Made by a program: the position numbers and the translations under genes. Positions 24,363-36,735 of a stretch of DNA of 64,000 bases are shown here, one piece after another; position 1 is the first letter of the stretch; every line of letters starts with the position of its first letter. The DNA comes from Monomorium pharaonis. Its lineage: Eukaryota; Arthropoda; Insecta; Hymenoptera; Formicidae. The notes beneath the pieces were generated by a model. That model was not told the DNA's origin and did no database searches. It was given only the letters and a program-made list of their open reading frames with translations. The stretch is from positions 16,046,547 through 16,110,546 of the forward strand of contig NC_050471.1 of NCBI RefSeq assembly GCF_013373865.1, written 5' to 3'.

Positions 24363-24524
24363 TAATATAAATAAAATATGATAATAATAATATAATAATC
24401 TCATTAAATAGATTGTTTTTTCTTACATTTTTGTAAAGGTTTCCTCGGAACAAGTTAGATCTTGTAATACAGATACTGATAATAATAATAAGACAGATTT
24501 TGGACTTTTATCTATTTTACTAAG

Positions 24525-25535
24525 TTCAGATAAAGTGTTCTTTCCTCTCTTTCTTTTAATATCACTAAAAATAAAACAACACAAAATATTAATTTTATTT
24601 CAGAACATTTATTCCATTAAAAAAAATGAAAATTTTGTTTAACTTATCTGATTATATAATGCATAGTGTTATAATCTTTAAATTAGGCATAGCCGTATTC
24701 CTCTCGACGTAATCCACGATGTAATATGCATATTATGCATAAAACTAAAACTAAAAACTAACTCGTCGCTAACTTTGCGCATGTTAACACGTCATTAACC
24801 TCGAACTGTCATATCACAGACGTGAAACTTGCTGCGAATCAAGAGGCACGGTAGTGCCTTGCGCCAAGTATACGCGCGAGACATAGCCGTGCCTCTATTA
24901 CACGAGACGCCGTTTGCAAGATTCCGTAGTTATCGGATTCTCAATAACGGCTGAATTGATTGACTAAATGAGCTTAATGGATAGCTTGCATTCAATTTAT
25001 ATAACAAAAGTGTTTTTATTTTTCCGCTACGTATTACTTACGAGCGAAAATATTGTGATTTAAATTTTCGCATTAAGAGTAAAAATATTTTTAAGAAATG
25101 TCGTTATTGTCATCGTCATCATCGCCCGGGACAGACGGTGCGGATTTGTATTATTGCTTTCCGCGCGATAGATGGCTTACGATTTTATTTATTTACGAGT
25201 TATTTACGACACGGACACGGGAAGTTACGTGTTATGATTGACGGTCGCGTCCACGCCGCCCGCGTGTCGAGGTAATGGCATGTTGACGTACGCGAGGTTA
25301 ATGGCGAGTTAGTTTTACGCATAATTTACATATTACATCGTGATTTTTATCGTGGAGGGAAATACAGCTGTGCCTAATTTGAAGATTAGTATAACACTAT
25401 GCGTTGTATTATCAGATAAATTACACAAAATTTTTACTTTTTGTATGGTATAAGTATTTTGAGATAAGAGTAATACTTTGTGTTATGTTTTATTGTTTGT
25501 TATTTTAAAAGAAAAAGAAGAAATACTTTATTCAA
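24525..25535. mobile_element. Inverted-repeat element C, about 1.0 kb
   Basis: The left arm (24525 to about 24800) and right arm (about 25310-25535) are diverged inverted repeats. They share TTCA(G)ATAAAGTGTTTC-like ends, AACACAAAATATTA, GCATAGTGTTATA and the AATTAGGCA...CACGATGTAATATG block. The GC-richer middle contains a conserved hairpin (24841-24897). A fragment of one arm occurs at 30600-30850 and of the middle at 32425-32660 (reverse). No coding capacity; a non-autonomous DNA transposon is the simplest reading. The duplication was not resolved. Confidence 0.65.
24841..24897. ncRNA. Conserved hairpin in element C
   Basis: An AAGAGGCACGGTAGTGCC arm pairs with a GGCAC...GCCGTGCCTCT arm across a short CAAGTATAC loop, about 24 stem positions with few mismatches. 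The same stem persists at 32599-32657 although both arms differ in sequence, often by G-T/G-C exchanges. Confidence 0.45.
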
Positions 25536-25879
25536 ACATAAAGTAAAAAAATAGAAAAAGAAAAAAAGTGGACAAATAAATAAAGACAGATATAATGAAC
25601 CACAAAACTCGGAATTTACAATGTACCTGACAGAATATGTAAATCTTGAAGGTATCAAATTAAGTAATTTTACAAAAAAAGTGATAGGATAAAGTGAATG
25701 AATCATATTAGTATTATCATATTTATTATTTGAATGTTAAAGAGAAACAGAAATTTTTTTATAGAGAAAAATTGTTGGCTGTTACACCAAAATTCTCTTT
25801 CTTCTAAGCTGGTGTATTCTTCTATGCTGCTGTTAATAAGAAGTTTACCGAGATTCATGCCTTTTTAAATTTAGCGAAC
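25536..25879. other. AT-rich spacer, no gene seen
   Basis: A-rich then mixed sequence, no recognised feature. Confidence 0.5.
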
Positions 25880-26146
25880 TATATAGAGAATTGGCAGTGC
25901 AATTCATATCAGAAGAATTATCTGAAGAAGTACTTTCTAGCTCTTCAAGTATGTCACTATCTTATGACAGGCCAGATAAGAGAATAGTTACAAGTGTCAT
26001 ATTCTTATTTGAAAAAATATTGTACCGCAATTGTGTAGCTCTTAAAGATATCGTACAACCAATTTTTTTTAGATTTTGAAATAGGTGAAAAACAAAATTT
26101 TGTGCTAAACTATTACAACAAAGTATACAGACTATAGTCATATAGT
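25880..26146 (+). repeat. Dispersed repeat family B, copy 2, left part
   Basis: Plus-oriented copy with the MAVQFIS...MSLSY frame (25891-26079). It is interrupted at 26147 by a MITE and continues at 26486-26583 with CAACTGGCCTGCCGATGACG. Confidence 0.65.
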
Positions 26147-26295
26147 CCCCGTTGGAAAGATTCAGATGGAAATCCATATGGTTATCCATGTGTATATCCA
26201 CATGAATTTTAATGGATTTTAGATGATCCATGGATTTCTTATGGTTATCCAGATAGAAAACCATACTAAAAATATGCAGGTGGAAGTCTATATAG

Positions 26296-26331
<36 letters not shown>

Positions 26332-26485
26332 CCATATATATTTTTACCTGTATCTTTTTAGTGTGGTTTTCTATCTGGATAACCATCCGAAATTCATACA
26401 CACCATTTAAAATACTCATTATAATGAGAATTTATATACATGTGGGTAACCATCTGGATTTGCATCTGGATCTTTTCAACGGGGG
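26147..26485. mobile_element. 339-bp MITE with a TA microsatellite in its middle
   Basis: The left end CCCCGTTGGAAAGATTCAGA and the reverse of the right end, CCCCCGTTGAAAAGATCCAG, form imperfect terminal inverted repeats of about 50 bases. The flanks are CATATAGT and CATTATAGT, aligned to a single CATAATGT in the uninterrupted family B copy 1. This gives an 8- to 9-bp duplication of hAT type. A (TA)n run at 26285-26330 lies near the centre. Confidence 0.7.
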
Positions 26486-26583
26486 TGACATTATAGTGTC
26501 ACCCAACTGGCCTGCCGATGACGTTGTTACAGGCTATAATATCGAAGATATGTTATATGTATGCCAAAGTCATCTCTACGTTT
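26486..26583 (+). repeat. Dispersed repeat family B, copy 2, right part
   Basis: Continues family B after the MITE. It stops near CATCTCTACG, where the non-LTR relic begins. Confidence 0.6.
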
Positions 26584-26589
26584 TTTGAT

Positions 26590-29346
26590 CCTGAATTCTT
26601 CCTACACTCTCTTTTCCTCCTAAACTGGTCCTCCTTGGACCACCTTTCCACCCTTGACGAGAAGGTAGAGTCCTTCATCAAACTCCTTGAAGCTCGTGAT
26701 TCTTCACGCACTTTTCCGCTCTTTCAGAGCCAACAAACTTTCTGCTTCTTAGATTGATTCGTTGATCCGTTCTCTCATGCGCAGGAGAGATGCCGTAAGA
26801 AGAGTTTTCCTCTCCCGCCTCTTCCTCCTTCGGCTGAGTCTTTTGTAGCTTTTTGTAATGAGGTCTGCTAGCTTGTCACTTAAACCAAAAATAGTTACCT
26901 TGCGCGAAGCATTGCATCGTTGTCTAGCTTCTCTAGCCTCTGGTCTAAGCATCGTTAAGCTGAAACTGTCCTTAACAGACAGTCTTAACCGTTTTTTCTG
27001 CACTACTCGCGTCTCTCCTTTTTCTACCTCCCGCTCCCTACTCTACTTCCCTTCTCCCGTCTCTTCCCCTACTCTGATTTCCTCCCTCCGGCTTTCGGGT
27101 CCGATCCAAATACTTTTTTCTTTTCCCACATCTCCCTTGAAATCCTACGAAAAGCACTAATCAAGAGCTGCTCTAACGCTGCTTGTTTGGATGACATTCC
27201 TCATCGCCTTCTTCTTGATAGGGTTCCTTTTACTGTTTTTATTATCCTCGATCTTTTCAATCTTTCTCTATCTAAACTTGTCAATCTAAACTTGTCATGT
27301 TTCCTCTCCCCATGGAAACTCTCCCTTGTGATTTCCCTCCTCAAAATTAAACGTCTCTTATTTCCTTCCAACTTCCGTTCTATCTTTCTTTTTTGCTTCC
27401 TTGCCAAAGTTTTTGAACGAATCGTTTGTGACTAGCTATCCACCTATCTACATCTCCACTGCTTCCTCGACCTCTACCAAATTGGCTTTCGACAGGTAAC
27501 ATCACTCAGACCGCACTCGTCAAACTCGCCGATGAAGCTCGTAGTTGATCGAAGAATGGTCACGTTATTTTTATCCTGTTTGACTTTTCGAAAGTCTTCG
27601 ACTCTGCGCAGTACGATTTATTTTTACGTAAACTCTCGCACTGTAGACTTTCGAACGTTGCCTACAATGGTTTAACTCCTACCTATTCGGCAGATCTCAG
27701 CGTGTGAGGGAGTCGAATGGCTTTTCCTCCTGGTCGCCCGTCACATCTGGCGTATTTCAGGGTTCAGTTCTAGGCCCGTTCTTATTTAGCTTATTTATCG
27801 ACGACCTGCGCTTTTCCATCGCGCACTGCCATTACCTCTTGTATGCTGACGATCTGCAGATTTACCTTTACTTCTCTTGTGATCTTGATTCCGCCTTGAG
27901 AAAGATCGGCGAGGACATCGCTGTTATCGAGCGTTGGTCGTTGACGAACGGCCTCGCACTGAATGCTCTTAAAACCAAAACGTTTCTTCTTGGTAGCGCT
28001 TGCTATGTCAACTCCATCCGGGAAAACTCCCTTATTTCGCTGCAACTGAACAGCACACCGATAAAACTAGTCAACCACGCGACGAATCTAGGCATCCACC
28101 TATCTAGCACATTAAACTGGGGGGAGCAGGTGAGTGCTACCGCTTGCAGAGTCAACGGTGCTCTTTGGAGATTAAAACTCCATCAGGGCTGTCTCTCTAC
28201 CGCTCTGCGAGCGAATCTTGTGTCCTCGCTGATCTTTTCCCTCTTTGATTATTGCTCCGCAGTTTTCACCGATTTCACCGGACAGCAAAAACTTAAGCTT
28301 AAGCGTCTAATGAATTTGTGCGTGCGCTTCATATTTAATTTGCAGAGGGATGAACTCTCTTATTACTACGATTCTCTGGGATGGCTGTCCGCCGATAGCA
28401 GAAGAGCTTAACTTCGTCGACTGTCTCCTATTTTCCTTGCTTTGCTCCGGTGTTCCACCTTATCTCGCTTGCAATTTCCATCCCTGCGTCAAACCCCGTG
28501 CTGCCTCACGCGTTTTCCCGCATGATCTTGCCATTTCCGCTTGCAGAACCTTCACGTACCAACAGTCCTTATACGCCGCCTTTTCCTTGTGGAACTCCCT
28601 ACCCGTGCACCTCAGGACGTCCGACCATCTCCCGACGGGGTCTCTTCTGCCATCTGCGGGTTAATGGTTGCGGATGGTTAATGGTTAATAGTTAATGGTT
28701 AATGGCTGGCTGCGGCGCTCGTGCTCTGCGTCAGCCATCACATTCCGGCCTTTGTTTAAATACTTATGTATTTTATTTATTCATTTTACCTATCTATTTA
28801 TGTTTAAGATGTAATCTTTTCTCGAGATTTTTATTAATGCTCTTTTTTTGCATTTTATGTACTTCACCTCTTTTTTACTTTCATTTTTTTGCATCTTTCA
28901 TTTTCATTGTATTCCTTTTTCATCTTGCATCTCATCCTAGTTTTTATGCGACCCGCGTCACTCCCCTCGCTTTTCAAATTGCTTTGCGTCATGTACGTAT
29001 TCTTGCTATTGTGATTCTTTTCGTTACTCTTCTATACACTTTTTTCATGCGCCTGCTCTCTGTACCTCGTTTCAGCTATTTCTAATTATGTAATCTATCC
29101 GTACTTTTCGCCTGTATTGTTCTTTTAGGACTTTACGCCGTCTACGAAATGTGTGATGTTTTTGTGATCTCTTGCTATTCTCCCTCTGCGCTACTGTATC
29201 TTGCTCTCGTGCGTCTACATTTTGTATCTTGTTCAGCTACTTTAATCTATGTATTTTTTCCGTACTCTGCTCCTGTACTCTATTTTTGACACATTCTTAG
29301 AAGGTTAACCCTAGAATGTCAATAAAAGCTATATCTATCTATCTAT
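26590..29346 (+). mobile_element. 5'-truncated non-LTR retrotransposon relic
   Basis: Contains the end of an endonuclease-RT linker, a frameshifted reverse transcriptase and its C-terminal domain, a GGTTAATGG-repeated segment (about 28665-28705), a 600-bp T-rich 3' region with an AATAAA signal (29320) and a (TATC)n tail (29331-29346). The tail and the SGVxQGSVLGP...YADDLQ motifs fit a Jockey/CR1-type non-LTR element. The left end joins family B at about 26584. No duplication was identified. Confidence 0.8.
26595..28664 (+). pseudogene. Non-LTR reverse transcriptase with frameshifts
   Basis: Plus-strand pieces in changing frames. The linker at about 26620-27000 contains STLDEKVESF and SFRANKLSA. 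Fingers follow at about 27187-27435 (LDDIPHRLLLDRVPF in one frame, SIFLFCFLAKVFERIVCD in the same), then the palm motif LFDFSKVFDS at about 27574-27603. The largest piece, 27704-28411 (235 codons), has SGVFQGSVLGPFLFSLFIDD, where the usual Pro is Phe, then YADDLQ at 27842-27859 with both catalytic Asp. Its thumb reads HATNLGIHLSSTLNWG. A last shift near 28400 leads to FSLWNSLPVHLR (28600 region). These are the normal fingers-palm-thumb and C-terminal blocks of a Jockey-superfamily ORF2. Frameshifts prevent a full protein. Confidence 0.8.
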
Positions 29347-29535
29347 TTCTCTATCAATTTAACAATAACACTCTTTCTAGCACAATAATTATAATTTATT
29401 TACATGTGTAAATAATTTTATGTTACTTTTCTTATATTTTTTTATTATTTCTTAACTACTTCAAATTCTCTCTCCCCCCCCCTTCTCTCTCTCTACTCGT
29501 CTATTTATTTTTATTTTTCTATCCTTCTACTTTAT
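29347..29535. other. Flank with CT and C-run microsatellite
   Basis: AT-rich, with a CTCTCCCCCCCCCTTCTCTC stretch at about 29470-29490. No gene. Confidence 0.6.
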
Positions 29536-30596
29536 TCAGTGAACACAGTAATATAGCAGCAGTGTAACAGCAATGTAACCAAATATAACAGGTTACGTTA
29601 CTCTGAATTACACGTAACTTACATGTAAGTTACAATTTTCGACTCAGCAATATAACATGTTATAATTACATGTTATCTCACCGTTACACAACAGTTACAA
29701 AGAAAAATAAAATAAAATAAAAATTTTATTTTTTTGAAATTATTTTTATCAACAGCACATACTACATTTAGGATAAATTTTTATTAATTAATTAAATTTA
29801 AATTGTTATTTTTTATTTTATTTTTACTTGCCGCTGCTAGGTTTGAATTCGGGACCTTAGGATTACGAACCTTGTACTCTACCTGCTACGTCAATTTGAC
29901 TCATCGATGTGGGTACTTGTTATTGTACCTATCTACATGTACCTATATGTAAACTGACGCGACTATATTATTTTTTATAAAAGCAATTAAATTTTGCAAA
30001 ACATTAAAAATAAATAGCATTAATTTATTTACTTATTAATTTCATTGTTAAATTTATCTTTTTCGATAAGCTTAATAATTTGATGGAAATTGCGATCTAT
30101 TTAGCACTAATCTTTGAAGCGTTCAAATGATTAATTAGATGGTTAACTATATAGATCATAATTCTAAGAAAAATTGAATAGTATACATTTATTATTCTGT
30201 TTTTGTTCAGCACATGATGAATTTAGATTTTGTGCATTTTTTGTTTGCAGTAATTGTAGACAAACCGTTATTTTTGAAAACATTATCTTTATAATAATTT
30301 TTATTATTATTAAATAGATCTGTCATTCAGGATATGTTATGTCTGATTTCTGAGTCAACTACGACGCATCGTTCCGTAATAACATTGATACGAACGTGTT
30401 ATGTTACGATTATACAATTTTTGTTGAATAACTGTAACGCCAAAACGATGTATAACAGCTAGATCACATGCGTATAACAAATATTACGTAACAGGTTATT
30501 TCCATGTCATATAGCACCTACATATCACAAGAATAACAATGTTAAATTACATGTAACTTCCATGTTATATTGCCGCTATAAAATGTGTTCACTGGG
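29536..30596. mobile_element. Inverted-repeat element D, copy 1, about 1.06 kb
   Basis: The ends read CAGTGAACACAGTAATA and, reversed from the right, CCCAGTGAACACATTTTATA. The interior is AT-rich with GTTACATGTAA-type short inverted repeats and a tRNA-like module. A second, nearly identical copy lies at 50422-51469 in the same orientation. The element interrupts the arm fragment of element C that resumes at 30600. No coding capacity. Confidence 0.75.
29832..29893 (-). other. tRNA-like module in element D, copy 1
   Basis: On the minus strand: a TAGCAGGTAGAGTACAAGG box-A/D-arm-like segment, an anticodon-like TTCGTAA loop between AAGG and CCTAAGG, then a GGTTCAAA-type box B. The acceptor stem does not pair, so it is not a functional tRNA. 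Probably a tRNA-derived Pol III promoter relic. Confidence 0.4.
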
Positions 30597-30599
30597 TAG

Positions 30600-30850
30600 G
30601 TTCAAATAAAGTGTTTCTACTTCTCTTTCTTTTAATATAATATTTAAAAATGAACTATAACAAAGTATTAACTTATCTCAGAATACTTATTTCCATAAAA
30701 AAATGAAAATTTTATGTAATATACTTATTTGATTGTACAACCCATAGTGTTACACTTATTTTTAAATTAGACACAGCCGTTTTTTCTTCCACGATATAAT
30801 CCACGATGTAATAAGCATATTACGAAAATGAATTAAAATAATCAGAAAAC
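30600..30850. repeat. Fragment of element C arm
   Basis: Shares TTCAAATAAAGTGTTTC, CATAGTGTTACA and ATAATCCACGATGTAATA with the left arm at 24525-24760. Confidence 0.65.
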
Positions 30851-31018
30851 AACAAAACAAAACCAATCTAACTTTATTTTGTCATTTTAATTTAATCTCA
30901 GTCTAGACCTTTAATTTGATATGATATGGATTTCAAAATTGTCTTATAAATTTTTATATATATAAAAATGTTTATATATATGAAAATTTATATATATATA
31001 TATAAACATTTTTTTAAA

Positions 31019-31026
31019 GAAATGAG
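31019..31026. repeat. 8-bp target-site duplication, left
   Basis: GAAATGAG, repeated at 31944-31951. Confidence 0.65.
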
Positions 31027-31943
<917 letters not shown>

Positions 31944-32024
31944 GAAATGAGATACCTGTCATTACAAAATGAGTGAAATCACAACAAAATTATCTTTTTA
32001 AAAAAAGGTATAAAAAAGCGTTGA

Positions 32025-32345
32025 GTATACGCGCGCAAGAAACGCCCTCAAAAATCTATTCTTGTAAAATAATTTTAATTTGGTACTACAAATATATGAA
32101 ATTTTAATGAAATTATCTTTTCCCCAAAAAGAATAAAAAAGTTATTTTATTTACAAAAGTATGATATAAAGAAAATGCACTAATTATGAAAATGGATGTT
32201 TATACGAACCAGAACTTCTACCTTTTACAAATAATTATTTGTACAAATATTACAAATAAATATTTTATTCCAAAAACTTGATGCCGATAAACCGAATAAT
32301 TTGCAGCTCTCTTTTTTTTCTTTAGTGTGTGGATTTGAATGTGTA
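32025..32345 (+). repeat. Dispersed repeat family A, copy 3
   Basis: Begins ACGCGCGCAAGAAACGCCCTC, continues with AAAATAATTTTAATTTGG and ACAAATAATTATTTGTACAA, and ends in a GAATGTGTATGTTTGTG stretch that mirrors the microsatellite position of copy 1 without the long GT run. Confidence 0.75.
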
Positions 32346-32424
32346 TGTTTGTGTATATTTAGTATATAATAATTATATATTATAACTTAAAAATATTTTT
32401 TAAAAAATATTTTATTTTTGATGC

Positions 32425-32660
32425 GAAACTTTAAATCACGATATCTTTGCTCGTAAGTCATGTAGCGGAAAAATAAAAACACTTTTATTATACAAAGTGA
32501 ATTTAAGCTATCCATTAAACCTATTTAAAAATCAATCAATTCAATCGGTATTGGGATCCGATAATCTACAGAATTTGGCAAACGGTGTCTCGTGTAAAAA
32601 GAGGCACGGTAGTGTCTCACGCCCGTACACTTGGCGCGAGGCACCACTGTGCTTCTTGAA
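32425..32660 (-). repeat. Reverse fragment of element C middle with hairpin
   Basis: Matches the reverse complement of about 24840-25080: TAGCGGAAAAATAAAAACAC, CAAACGGTGTCTCGTG and the GAGGCACGG hairpin. The hairpin itself spans 32599-32657. Confidence 0.65.
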
Positions 32661-33589
32661 AAAATACAAAAAAATTGTTCAAACAGTATTATAAGTAGAA
32701 CACGATATTACAAATAAAACAGCACGCATTAAACAAATAAGAATATAAAATCTTTTAAATAAAAATATATTGAAGTTTGTTATTGTAAAAACAACGTAAA
32801 AGAATGATTAAAATCTTTTTCTTTTTCTTTATAGATGAAAGTTTTTATATGCATATTTTATTGATCAATGACGTAGGACTTATAATAATATATGCATTAG
32901 CTATCAGTTTTTTCGTTTCATGTACTATATTAGCCGATGTAGTTGATAAGGAAGGCAGCGAACCGCGGCTAGTTTATTATTGCAATATCAGCCCTTTAAC
33001 GCCAATTAGGCCATAATTAATTGATCGTTGAGAACAATCAGCGAGGTTATTAGGGTCAGTAACGGTAACCGACCCGTGGAACTACTGTTACAGTCACTGT
33101 ACAATATTTTGATGAGTAATTATTTTTCTCTCATAAACCATAATTTTGTATGTGAAATTGTGATGTTTTATTATTGAAATGTTTTTAATATAATTTGTGA
33201 ATATATCAAAGGCGAGAAATAGTAAAGAGAAGCGTGAATAGTTGGTAAAAATTTAACGTAATTATGTAATTATATAATTATATCATGTAATCCCCTCTTT
33301 CAAAGACTAAAAGGCATATGAAATAAACGAGTTACATACAATAGTTTCAAAATTTTTTTTGTTTTACAAGAAAAGAATTTTGTTTGAGAGGAAAAGATAT
33401 AATATAATGAAATATATCATAGTAGTATAACTCCTTTTTTTAATAAAAAAGAAGCGAGGTATTCAAAAGTGTTAAAGAGAAAAAGAACGCTCAATTTATC
33501 AAAAAGAAAGATTAAAAGATGTTTTATCCATCATAGTGACAGAAATAGAGGGAGAGAGGGGGGGGGGGGAGAAGGATTGATTTATTGAT
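32661..33589. other. AT-rich stretch, no gene seen
   Basis: Short frames only (for example 32804-33016, hydrophobic, unrecognised). A GGGAGAGA/poly-G tract lies at 33549-33573, directly before the end of the next element. Confidence 0.5.
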
Positions 33590-33635
33590 CTTTTATTAGC
33601 TTTCTCAGCTATTTTTAATATATTCATATACAACA

Positions 33636-34408
33636 TTATGCTACATTATTTATGGCAAACTCTTTCAACATTCGTTTAAACGTTTCTAAACGATTATAAT
33701 GTTTTATTTTGGGTGATAATGTTATTATTATCGGGTTATATATTAACACACCCTTATAAAATAGACTTTCTTGCGCGCTTCTTGTTTTGCGAAATTTACT
33801 TGCAATATTACCCGCTTGCCTAGTTTCGTGTTCTTTCTCTACTATTCTAAGTCTATTACTAAATTGCTTCGGCATCATATTATTTAAGATCTTAAAAATA
33901 AATATGCATTGTAGTACAGCCTTTGTCTTATGGTCATAAATTGCAGCGCTTGGAGCATACATTTAACTTGGGTACGTCTATCACATTGCAATATGACTCT
34001 CATAGCTCTATTTTGCGCTTTTTGGAGCCTACTTAGCTGTGTATCTCCCATATTAATTAGTAGCGTGGCACAATGCTCAAAGTGAGGTGCTATTATTGTC
34101 TTATATATCGTACATCTAGTATATTCTGAAATATAATTCCCTGTTCTATTTAAAAAACTTATTTTCTTCTCTATTTTCTTTAACATGTAATTGTAGTGAC
34201 TCCTGAATCTAAGTCTATCATCAATAATTAAGTATTTTATTATTTCTATGCGCTCAATCTCATTTCCATCCAAACATCTCACAATAGTATTGCCTCTCAA
34301 TTCTTTTCTTATACTTCTGACTAATATATATTTGGTTTTCTCCGCATTCATCTTTAGTTTATTAGTAGTTGTAATTGACTCAAATTTTTCCAACTCTTTT
34401 CTTTTCAA
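33636..34408 (-). pseudogene. Reverse transcriptase thumb and C-terminal domain
   Basis: The block from 34408 (175 codons) reads NKLKMNAEKTKYILVRS, then IEIIKYLIIDDRLRF, AQNRAMRVILQCDRR and TIRQRLYYNAYLFL. After a shift near 33900 a second frame (33962-33636) gives FIFKILNNMMPKQFSNRLR and ends in FKRMLKEFAINN. These are the post-catalytic blocks of a Jockey/CR1-like ORF2. No YADD motif or palm is encoded upstream: the sequence before LKMNAEKTKY joins to linker sequence at about 34440. The enzyme cannot be active. Confidence 0.75.
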
Positions 34409-35266
34409 TACAATAGTTTTCTTACTTGTGCTCGTTGTATAATTCTTATCTATAGATTTTATTATGTCTTTAATACTCTGTATGTAATATAAGTTAAATT
34501 TATCAGCTATACCGCACTCTATATTATTGTGTAATATCCCACTCTATTTTATTGTCTAATATCTCAAAATTTATATTTTCTACAACTTTCACGCCTATCC
34601 TCTTCTAATAACTTCTTTTAATGTTTTTCACATAGTTGTAGGATTGTTACTATTATGATCAATTATGCTTCTGTAATATTCTTTTTTCTTTGTTCTAATT
34701 AAATTAACTACTGCATTTCTTTCAATTTTAAATTGTTGCCAGTTTTGTTCCGTGCTATCGTACAGTGTTTTTCTATATGCCTCATCTTTTTTAGTTGCTA
34801 ACTCTTCTATTTTCTTTGAATACCATTCTTTACTTTCTCATATTTTCGGTATTCTAAAAATTTTTTTAGGTGCCGAGATATCTAACGCATCTACTATACA
34901 ATTGATAAATTTCCTTGCTCTTTAATATCTAAATTTTGTCTTTTTCCTAGGTTACTCTTTACTAGCTTAACAAATTCATCCGCGTTAAATCTACTATAAT
35001 CTCTGCCATTGAATTCTTTATATTTATTTACAATCTTGTTTGTATTTATCACGACTTTTATCCATACATGATCCGTTATCTTAGGTTCATAATTTATTTG
35101 TACATTTATTTCCTTATTGGTAAAAACTCGATCTATAATGTTTTACTATTTTCAGTAACTCGTTGGTTTATCAACATATTGCTTCATACCTAGACTTTGC
35201 ATAGTCATTAGTTTATTTGTATAAAAAGAATCTGTCATACAATCTATATTAAAGTGTCCTAATATT

Positions 35267-35500
35267 CTACACTTTTTTTATCATTAATTCTTCTACTGTC
35301 TCCTCTAAGAATCCTATAAACTCTCCATGTGACGCACTCGGTAAATGATATATTACCATTAACACTCCTTTAAACAATTTCTCATTTAGTTCTATTACAA
35401 CGCACCAAACGATCCTTTCTAATTTTTTTGATACTATTATTTCATACTTAATATCGTCTCTTATATACAAAGAAACTTTCCTTGTATTCCTATTTTCCAT
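35267..35500 (-). pseudogene. Endonuclease fragment of the same element
   Basis: A 77-codon frame includes KVSLYIRDDIKYEI and VIYHLPSASHGEFIGFLEE. This matches the middle of an apurinic-endonuclease-like ORF2 domain (the VYxSPSSSxxEF block). Parts before and after are in other frames with stops, for example the NCDFNID-like region near 35240. Confidence 0.6.
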
Positions 35501-35704
35501 ATCGAACTACACTGTAACCCGGTACACTTATTTTACTGTCTCTATTTTTAGCAATCATTCTAGACTCTGACAATGCTATGACTGCAGGATTTAATTTCTT
35601 CATAATCTGATGCTGTATCTCGTCCTTGTGTGCCATTAAACTTTGCGCATTTGTATATATTATTTATTCCTCCTTCTTTTGTGATTACTATTTTTTTTGG
35701 CTTC

Positions 35705-36588
35705 TTATCCACATCTCATCTCCTCTTCGATAACCCTTTTATATATCGGACATTCTGGATTCAGAGCATCATGTTTGTCCTTTATGTTCAAATTATATGT
35801 TTTTATTTTAAACATACAATTTACACATTTGTTATACTTCTCTTGAAATTCACTTGCTTTATGCTTTCCTGCATTTATAACATGTTTTATCTCTCGTACA
35901 GTTTTTTGCAATGTGTGATAGAATCCCCAGCACTTGAAACATCTCTTTATGCTGAAGTGATTGAACACAGAACATTTTTTCCAGCCTATATTTAACTTTT
36001 CTTTCTTTAACATTAATTCATGTGTTATTTCATCTACTTCAATTATGTATACTTCAATTATAGATTCATTTTTCCCTTACGTTTAGGCTGACTGTTATTT
36101 ATATTTTTTTCTTTTCGAGATTTTCTTTACTATACTTATGCGAGATTCGCCCATACTATTTTGTTTCTTGATTGTATCTATTAATTTATCACCATCCAAC
36201 TCTATTTCTTCCTCGCTAATATTGACAATTTTTATTTTCGGCTTTTTTTGTAGTGATTTTGTAACATTGTAATTGTCACCTAGCTTGGACTCTATTACAT
36301 CTTTTAATTTATCCATTTCTTCTCCGGTCTCACAGCCTAGAATTACTGTTCCTTCTTTTCTTTTTCGTATCTTTGTTATCCCCATTGGTATATTCTTAAT
36401 ATGCCTGCATTCCTTCTCGTGCCACAAGTCTTCCATTTTCGCAAGTTTTCTATTTTTTGTTTAATAGCTTTCATTTTTTCTTGCACTATCTCTTTAATTA
36501 TCTTTTTTATTTCTTTTTTGCATGTTATTTCATCCTTTATCTTTTTCATAGTTTTTATTAGCCAATCAATTTTTGTATCCATGCCCAC
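35705..36588 (-). pseudogene. ORF1 with Lys/Glu-rich coiled coil and damaged zinc knuckles
   Basis: Three minus frames cover an ORF1: 36588-36376 (Lys/Ile/Glu-rich, coiled-coil type), 36436-36095 (contains KEGTVILGCETGEEMDKLKD and ends with a basic KKISKRKKYK) and 36013-35705. The last carries KCSVFNHFSIKRCFKCWGFY, with a C-x2-C-x4-H pattern whose final Cys is not visible, then NKCVNC about 45 residues on. This order (coiled coil, gag-like domain, CCHC-type knuckles) is usual for ORF1 of Jockey-like elements. Frame changes at about 36400 and 36050 break it. Confidence 0.65.
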
Positions 36589-36650
36589 GTTGGCACTTAT
36601 CGCTCTGCTTCTGTTGCTTTCTGCTGATCCTGTAGAACCTAATCTTTCTC

Positions 36651-36735
36651 CAGCGAGAGGGAGAACGAGAAGGGGAGAGGGAGGGGGGGGGAGAGAGAGA
36701 GTGGGAGAAAGAGATGAGAGAGTAAAAAAGATTTA
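36651..36735. repeat. GA/G-rich tract
   Basis: GAGAGGGAGGGGGGGGGAGA-type low complexity at the 5' edge of the non-LTR relic. Confidence 0.85.

Larger units (their letters stand above)
33574..36650 (-). mobile_element. Non-LTR retrotransposon relic lacking the polymerase core
   Basis: On the minus strand: leader (about 36650-36590), ORF1 (36588 to about 35705), endonuclease (35500-35267 and surroundings), linker (about 35250-34440), then directly the thumb and C-terminal domain (34408-33636) and a short 3' region. The fingers/palm with the catalytic Asp pair are missing, so it has an internal deletion. GA- and G-rich tracts flank both ends (33549-33573 and 36650-36725), suggesting insertion into a purine-rich microsatellite. 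Confidence 0.7.

Noticed and set aside
28665..28710. GGTTAATGGTTAAT repeats as telomeric sequence
   Set aside because: They lie in the 3' region of the non-LTR relic, only a few irregular units, not (TTAGG)n.
29832..29893. A functional tRNA gene
   Set aside because: No pairing acceptor stem, poor D-arm and no run of T after it; kept only as a tRNA-like module.
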